A stretch of DNA of 31,928 nucleotides from Corallochytrium limacisporum (lineage: Eukaryota; Opisthokonta). The notes below the pieces were generated by a model. It ran no database searches. It saw only the letters and a program-made list of their open reading frames with translations, and was not told the origin of the DNA. The translations under genes and the position numbers were made by a program. Position 1 is the first letter of the stretch. Each line of letters starts with the position of its first letter. Where the stretch lies: the NCBI GenBank assembly GCA_002811645.1, contig PDIP01000114.1, positions 1 to 31,928 of the forward strand. The letters run 5' to 3'. Shown here one piece after another: positions 27,315 through 31,928 of the stretch.

Positions 27315-29552
27315 TTATTCTTCAATGGTTTGTCTGAACAGACCACCTACATCCACCTCATAGCTCTGAAGATACATCATGTTGTTGTGCTCCACGGTAG
27401 CTAAGTCATATTTGTAGTTGACCATCATGCCAAAGGATTCCCGCAGCCCTCGCTCCGATGTGTTTGCCGCCCAATTCAGGCGGTACATTTGCGCGCCATT
27501 GCGAACATGGAAGTTTCCAACAGGGTCAAAGATGGCACCACCACGCTTCTGGAGGGCGAGGTACCGGCCGCATAGGCGCATCATTGGCTCACGTAGCGTC
27601 TGACTCGTGACGACGTCCTTCTTCGGGAACTCGAGTAGGGCACTGGCAATAGCCGGTAGCTCGGACTGCGCACTGACCGCAGCTCCCGCAGAGCCTTGTT
27701 CGCTACCGAGGGCGTCCGCAACAGTGCGCAACGCCTCCTGCAAAGACGGCTCCGGGTCCACTCGCTTTCTTGCGACCTGGTCCAGCCAAGACGAGAAGGC
27801 AGGGATCGGGGACAGCGTGCAGAAATTGACCATAGAACTGAACTCCTGTCGCAGTTCAAAGACTACGCGCTTGATCAAGAAGTTACCCAGGTCGACACCA
27901 CTAAGTCCACGTTGGGTACTGGAGATAGAGTAGAAAATCGCCGTGGTGATGTCTTCCACAGGCGGATCCTGGTGTTGGATCGGTTCCTCAATGATCTTCT
28001 GCACATTGTCTGCAATGGTCGGTAGTAGAGCAATATACGTGACCACCAGCGGTTCGGTGGGCATGGAATTGTGAAGAAAGGCGTAACACCGCCGGCCCGG
28101 AGCGAGGCGCTGCTTCAGGCCCATCATGTCATCTACCGCGTGCACAGCTTCGTAGTTCTTGAGCTTTTCCACTAGGTACGCAGGAGATGCCCAGGTTATA
28201 CGCTGTAGGTCCATCACACCGACACTGAACCAATCGGCGAGCAGATCACGCAGTGAGTTGTTGAGAAATTTTATATCACTGACCTCCTTGTCCGTCAATA
28301 GTTCTGAGTCTGTCTCGGTGTCTCCACCTGTGGCCCGAAGGGTTGGGTTCCTGCGTGTCTGAGCCAAGAATTCGAGCAGATCCTTGCGCATGTCGACCAA
28401 GAACTTCACTCCCCCGACTTGCTGACTGATGGCTGTAAATACAACTTCGTAGAGCGGAATGCACGCCGCCCGGAGTTTGTTGGCTGTCCGCGTAAAGGCG
28501 ACATGATCTCCGCTGTCGCCCAGGCTGTGCAGCTCGGCCGCAGTCTGCAGAATGTCCGCTTCATTTAGTCCACATACGCGCACCAAGGACACAAAGAAAT
28601 GCCCACGATCTTCTGGCTTAAGGCGAAGGTAGGCATTGCGAATAGCTGCCGTGACATCGGCGGGCAAGGAATCACGGCCGTGCAGACTTGTGGCCATGTA
28701 CGCACTGCTGAGCAGTTCCTGCAGATCCTTCGGTGCTATCGAGCCTATCGAACTGCGTCGCGAGAGGCCCACAGTGGATGCCAGCGACCCCACACGCTCT
28801 GCGGAGGGACCGCTACCATCCGTGCTACCCACTTTTTGGACGTTACTGTCCGTGGCACTGGCAGCAATGCCGGAACTATCCTCCGCAACCGGACTGAGCA
28901 CCTGCTCCGCAGTCAGTATTTGTGATTGCTGGGGCGCTGCAGTGCTCGACGTGTCAGGCCCCGCCGCTCCGTACTGCTGAAACTGTTTCTCCTGACGGTA
29001 CTGCTGGTCCAATTCGCGGGCAAGAGACTGCTCCCGCTCTTGCTGTAGCCGTTCATCTGAGCGCGTGCCGCCCACTCTGACCGAGGAGGAGCGGGGGTTA
29101 GGGCCCCATGACACCTGGCGCTGTACCACCGGTCTGATCACTCCTCCACTAGTCGAGTCATCTTCTTCATCCGAGCTGCTCTCTTTGCCGTCCTTGTCGC
29201 CACCTTTGGAACCGTAGTGACGGTGCCACAGTCGCACAGACGATGAGCGGTGCAGGGGTCCGGGAACGGAATTGCCTACATTTCTGGTGCCGCTGCTGAA
29301 GCTCCGACTGTGTGACTTGTGCACCTGGGTGACTTGAGGTCTCTTTGACTGTACGGTAGCCTCAGGCGGAGTAGATATCCTGCCATTGCCAACATTGTTG
29401 CTTGCAGAACCCTGCCGTTGTTCTGACATGGTACTCAGTATGTGTCTGCCGATCAAAGACCTCCTTCCTGCACTAGTCGCAATTCCGCGGACTGTGGAAA
29501 GACTGCACACGGATCTCTTGGCACCTGTCTGAAACAGCAATGTCAGTGTCAT
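27315..29552 (-). CDS. MLYCD: Malonyl-CoA decarboxylase, mitochondrial, with long Ser-rich insert
   Basis: The enzyme converts malonyl-CoA to acetyl-CoA and CO2, relieving inhibition of fatty-acid import and removing malonyl-CoA. The product is 745 residues from the ATG at 29552. The first 41 residues (MTLTLLFQTGAKRSVCSL onward) are rich in Arg, Ser and hydrophobics with no acids, a mitochondrial-presequence pattern. Residues about 45-270 are low complexity, Ser/Arg/Asp-rich and absent from typical family members (human MLYCD is about 493 residues). The helical domain is about 275-450 and the catalytic domain about 480-735: CYAFLHNSMPTEPLVV, FYSISSTQRGL (catalytic-region Ser), DLGNFLIKRVV, LSPIPAF, and GNFHVRNGAQMYRLNW with the catalytic His about residue 682. 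There is no peroxisomal SKL end. An earlier in-frame ATG at 29633 has a stronger context and adds 27 residues; an ATG at 29429 would skip the leader and give a cytosolic form. Confidence 0.94.
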   Translation of the reverse strand: MTLTLLFQTGAKRSVCSLSTVRGIATSAGRRSLIGRHILSTMSEQRQGSASNNVGNGRISTPPEATVQSKRPQVTQVHKSHSRSFSSGTRNVGNSVPGPLHRSSSVRLWHRHYGSKGGDKDGKESSSDEEDDSTSGGVIRPVVQRQVSWGPNPRSSSVRVGGTRSDERLQQEREQSLARELDQQYRQEKQFQQYGAAGPDTSSTAAPQQSQILTAEQVLSPVAEDSSGIAASATDSNVQKVGSTDGSGPSAERVGSLASTVGLSRRSSIGSIAPKDLQELLSSAYMATSLHGRDSLPADVTAAIRNAYLRLKPEDRGHFFVSLVRVCGLNEADILQTAAELHSLGDSGDHVAFTRTANKLRAACIPLYEVVFTAISQQVGGVKFLVDMRKDLLEFLAQTRRNPTLRATGGDTETDSELLTDKEVSDIKFLNNSLRDLLADWFSVGVMDLQRITWASPAYLVEKLKNYEAVHAVDDMMGLKQRLAPGRRCYAFLHNSMPTEPLVVTYIALLPTIADNVQKIIEEPIQHQDPPVEDITTAIFYSISSTQRGLSGVDLGNFLIKRVVFELRQEFSSMVNFCTLSPIPAFSSWLDQVARKRVDPEPSLQEALRTVADALGSEQGSAGAAVSAQSELPAIASALLEFPKKDVVTSQTLREPMMRLCGRYLALQKRGGAIFDPVGNFHVRNGAQMYRLNWAANTSERGLRESFGMMVNYKYDLATVEHNNMMYLQSYEVDVGGLFRQTIEE

Positions 29553-30679
29553 CGGAAAATAACAAAATCCTGACCAGGATACTTTCACATCGACGTGAAG
29601 CAGTCCGATGTACCCAGATATCCCTGGAGCCATGCCATGCCATCCTCCAGACTGGTCTTGGTCATTTGTTAAGTAACGGTGTATTATCTACGTGGTCTTC
29701 TTTCTCTAAATTTATCTGTACGAATGGATCAAGACGAAAACCATCATTGAAAGCAGACCATCATGACCATGAGTGTGATGATAGAAGCGAACACTTGCCG
29801 CGTTGCCAGCGGCAGACTCTTCAGCAAACGGCAACACCGCTCCCGGGGGGACGGTGGGTGAGTCCTCGCGAGGATTTCCGTTTTTGTTTTGGGCAGAGTT
29901 GGCGAACCCCGCCACCCCCCCCCCCCAACTTTTCTCGTTAAATTTTTTTTCTTTTTGGCCGTTCATTGGGTTTGCACGCTCGACCTCACTACCAACCCAC
30001 AGAAGTGCGCGCCGAGACCCGCTTGCGGGCACACAAAAATGCCGTGCCGCTGTTTTGACGGAGAGGGCCCCGCGCCCCCGGGGGGGGGGGGAGGCAGCCA
30101 AGGGACTTGGATTTTTTTTTTTGGTGGATCTCCTTGGATAAATAGGCCCCCGATGCAGACCGGCCCCGTCCGAACTGGATTTGCGGAGATTGCGCTGTTT
30201 TGGGAGGGGTCCGGTGCATTCACTATGGGAGGGGTGGCAAGATGGTGCGCAAGTGTGCCATAGTGAAAGTACGGGATTTTGTTGAGATCGGCCGGACTCC
30301 CGTCACACGCCAAGACCCTTCGGGACTATCGGGGGGTGGGCCCTTGTGGGTATTTCAGAGAAGGGCAGCTCGAGGAATGAGACTCGCAGCCGTGTGGGAA
30401 TATTCCGGATTGCGACTGTTAGCGGGATCACAAACGGATGCAGATTGACCCATTCACCTGGCTTGATTACCGTCCAAGAGTGCCGAATCTCATAAGTTTT
30501 GAATAGTTCATTGGTGTGATCTAAGTGATGTCAGGTAGCTTTAAAGAAAACAAAAAAAAAAGGAAGAAAACAACTTAATCCTTCGAATCTCAAGTCCGGA
30601 AAATCAGTAAGGAGCGAAGATAACGTAGGCTCAAGCGATCCGGAGATATTTACCTGGTTAATAAATTATAACCACAGCC
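29553..30679. other. Divergent promoter region of MLYCD and TFIIB, with C/G tracts
   Basis: About 1.1 kb separates the two divergent starts. Next to MLYCD there are three overlapping ATGGC units on the minus strand (29631-29643 region), giving ATGs in three frames. The middle has C12 at 29915-29926 and C5G12 at 30075-30091, separated by T-rich DNA. On the TFIIB side the last 100 bp are AT-leaning (AATAAATTATAACC before the ATG). No gene is recognised inside; overlapping Gly/Pro-rich frames reflect the C/G runs. Confidence 0.55.
30075..30091. repeat. C5G12 junction in the MLYCD-TFIIB divergent region
   Basis: Five C are followed directly by twelve G, preceded by GGGCCCCGCG. It follows the same C-then-G order as the other spacer tracts and lies about 590 bp upstream of the TFIIB start. 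Confidence 0.8.
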
Positions 30680-31669
30680 ATGAATAGACAACTTGGAGGA
30701 CAGTTCGAGCTCAAACGTCGTCCTCGCCTCGGCGAAGGTGAGCTCTTCTGTACATACTGCGGGACAGGTGCCAATATTATGGAGGACGACTTGGAGGGAT
30801 TCATGGTTTGCACAACTTGTGGTCTACGTGTCGCACGAGTAGTCGACTACACGGCGGAGAACCGTACGTTTGCAAACGATGACGACGACGGAAAAGACAC
30901 TGGCCGTGCCGGCACGGCCACAAACCCCTTATTGGACGATGACACAGGCACAAAAACGGCTATTGGTGGCACAGGACACCGTGCGACTAAACTGAAGAAA
31001 GCCCACTGGGGCGCTGATCCGAAAGACGCTCTGTTAAACAAAGGTTACGTTGAGATTGACATGTTGGAACACAAGTTGGGCTGCGTGCGCCGGGTGACTG
31101 AGCGGGCAAAGGTATTTTTCAAACAGTACACAGAGGTCAAGAAGTTGCGAAACCAAGACACCAAGGCCCTGGCTGCAGTGGCACTGCTGTACGCCGGTCG
31201 AGAGGAAGGTTTAACCCGGTCTGTCAAGGAAATCTCAGGACGCAGCGGAGTGCAGTTGAAGACATTTAACAAAACTCTGAAGGTCGTTCAGGAAACGCGC
31301 AAAGAGCACAGGGTCAACACGCAGGTCGCCAAGCCCAAGGATCTCATTCCGGGCTATGTCTCTGTGCTGAAGCGCGAACGAATTCGATTGTACTGCGAAG
31401 AGGTCGCGACGGTGGTTGATAGCCACTCCATCGCCGGTGGTCGCTCTCCTCCGTCTGTAAGTGCTGCCATTATTTATTTTGTCAGCCACCTGATCCAGGA
31501 CCCGAACCACACTAAGCCGGTTACTCTGAAGGAAGTAGAAAACATTTCTGGTCAATCTAAGACCACCATTCGTCAATCATACAAGCCACTCTGGGAGGAA
31601 CGGGAGACAATCTGCAAGAACGTGAAAGCCCTCGAGAACTCCGATGTGGACCAGTTGCCAGTTCCCTAA
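30680..31669 (+). CDS. GTF2B: Transcription initiation factor IIB
   Basis: TFIIB bridges TBP on the promoter to RNA polymerase II and helps set the start site. The product is 329 residues, close to the usual 310-345. The N-terminal zinc ribbon uses C24, C27, C44 and C47 (FCTYCGTG and VCTTCGLRV). The next segment, DYTAENRTFANDDDD (about 56-70), corresponds to the B-reader, where most orthologues read GSEWRTFSND; the Glu-Asn substitution for Glu-Trp is a small departure. Two cyclin folds follow: about 125-206 (RVTERAKVFFKQY, then RSVKEISGRSGVQLKTFNKTLK) and about 225-318 (RSPPSVSAAIIYFVSHL, then NISGQSKTTIRQSYKPLW, the typical recognition helix end). It is RNA polymerase II TFIIB rather than BRF, which would have a long C-terminal extension. 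The ATG has a GCC context. The linker has an Asp run at 67-70. Confidence 0.95.
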   Translation: MNRQLGGQFELKRRPRLGEGELFCTYCGTGANIMEDDLEGFMVCTTCGLRVARVVDYTAENRTFANDDDDGKDTGRAGTATNPLLDDDTGTKTAIGGTGHRATKLKKAHWGADPKDALLNKGYVEIDMLEHKLGCVRRVTERAKVFFKQYTEVKKLRNQDTKALAAVALLYAGREEGLTRSVKEISGRSGVQLKTFNKTLKVVQETRKEHRVNTQVAKPKDLIPGYVSVLKRERIRLYCEEVATVVDSHSIAGGRSPPSVSAAIIYFVSHLIQDPNHTKPVTLKEVENISGQSKTTIRQSYKPLWEERETICKNVKALENSDVDQLPVP

Positions 31670-31928
31670 GAGGACGAAGCAAGTTGAAGGCATCAGCAGC
31701 CGTGTTGACTTCAATTATGCAAACAACATCAAATACGAAGTCATCCACCGGCAAGGCCGCATGGATCATTTCCTGGCGATGGTAGCGAGTTTGGGAGATG
31801 ATCAATGCGGACAGCAGCACCAGGCCGGCCGGGCACGATCAAGATGTTAAAATCAGAATTGGGCGCGAAAGCGCCTGGGTGGGAAGGCCCAACCCGTTTC
31901 TTGTTCAATCTCCCCCCACCCCCCCTTT
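31670..31928. other. 3' flank of TFIIB to the window edge, with a GAAA-loop hairpin
   Basis: No gene is seen. At 31862-31875 the sequence GGCGC-GAAA-GCGCC forms a perfect stem with a GNRA tetraloop. It is enclosed by a second pair, TTGGGC at 31859-31864 and GCCCAA at 31887-31892, which overlaps the first stem. A C-rich run begins at 31911. No AATAAA follows the TFIIB stop. Confidence 0.5.

Noticed and set aside
1-31928. CRISPR array, insertion sequence or bacterial operon
   Set aside because: There are no regularly spaced repeats, no transposase or integrase motif, and gene content is eukaryotic.

Overview
This window looks like nuclear DNA of a unicellular eukaryote with a compact, intron-poor genome. 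It carries eukaryote-only genes: cytosolic ribosomal protein L8 (uL2), general transcription factor TFIIB, translin-associated factor X, and a malonyl-CoA decarboxylase with a mitochondrial-type leader. All ten confident genes read as single uninterrupted exons. Most chosen start codons have a purine at -3, and two genes on the plus strand have an AATAAA shortly after the stop. I cannot name the species. A protist, possibly a unicellular relative of animals and fungi, fits the gene mix, but that is inference.

Layout, left to right. A SAM-like, proline-rich protein of unknown function (865-2019, +) is followed by TRAX/TSNAX (2454-3512, +), which faces RPL8 (4002-4772, -). About 2.7 kb of low-complexity spacer follows. 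Then come three minus-strand genes separated by about 1.5 kb spacers: a secreted glycerophosphodiester phosphodiesterase (7437-8411), a START-domain lipid-transfer protein with a long charged helical tail (10059-11093), and a secreted subtilisin-like protease (12560-13963). Next is a 7.65 kb stretch with no recognisable gene, rich in homopolymers and microsatellites. The right end is dense again: a GNAT acetyltransferase (21617-22315, +), a very large SNM1/beta-CASP nuclease-DNA ligase fusion of the DNA ligase VI type (22943-27235, +), malonyl-CoA decarboxylase (27315-29552, -) and TFIIB (30680-31669, +).

No operon-like or functionally coupled cluster is evident; most genes are housekeeping or metabolic. 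The strongest biology is the 1430-residue fusion. It joins a DNA-type SNM1 nuclease, a UBZ4-type zinc finger, a UBA-like helical segment and a complete ligase I core, so it could trim, sense ubiquitin and seal DNA ends in one chain. The other recurrent oddity is in the spacers, which contain homopolymer runs of C followed directly by G (up to C12G12, a perfect 24-bp palindrome), found only outside genes.

Limits: no searches were run. Family calls rest on motifs read by eye, and spacer annotations are mostly descriptions of composition. Intron-containing or fast-evolving genes could be hidden in the spacers.
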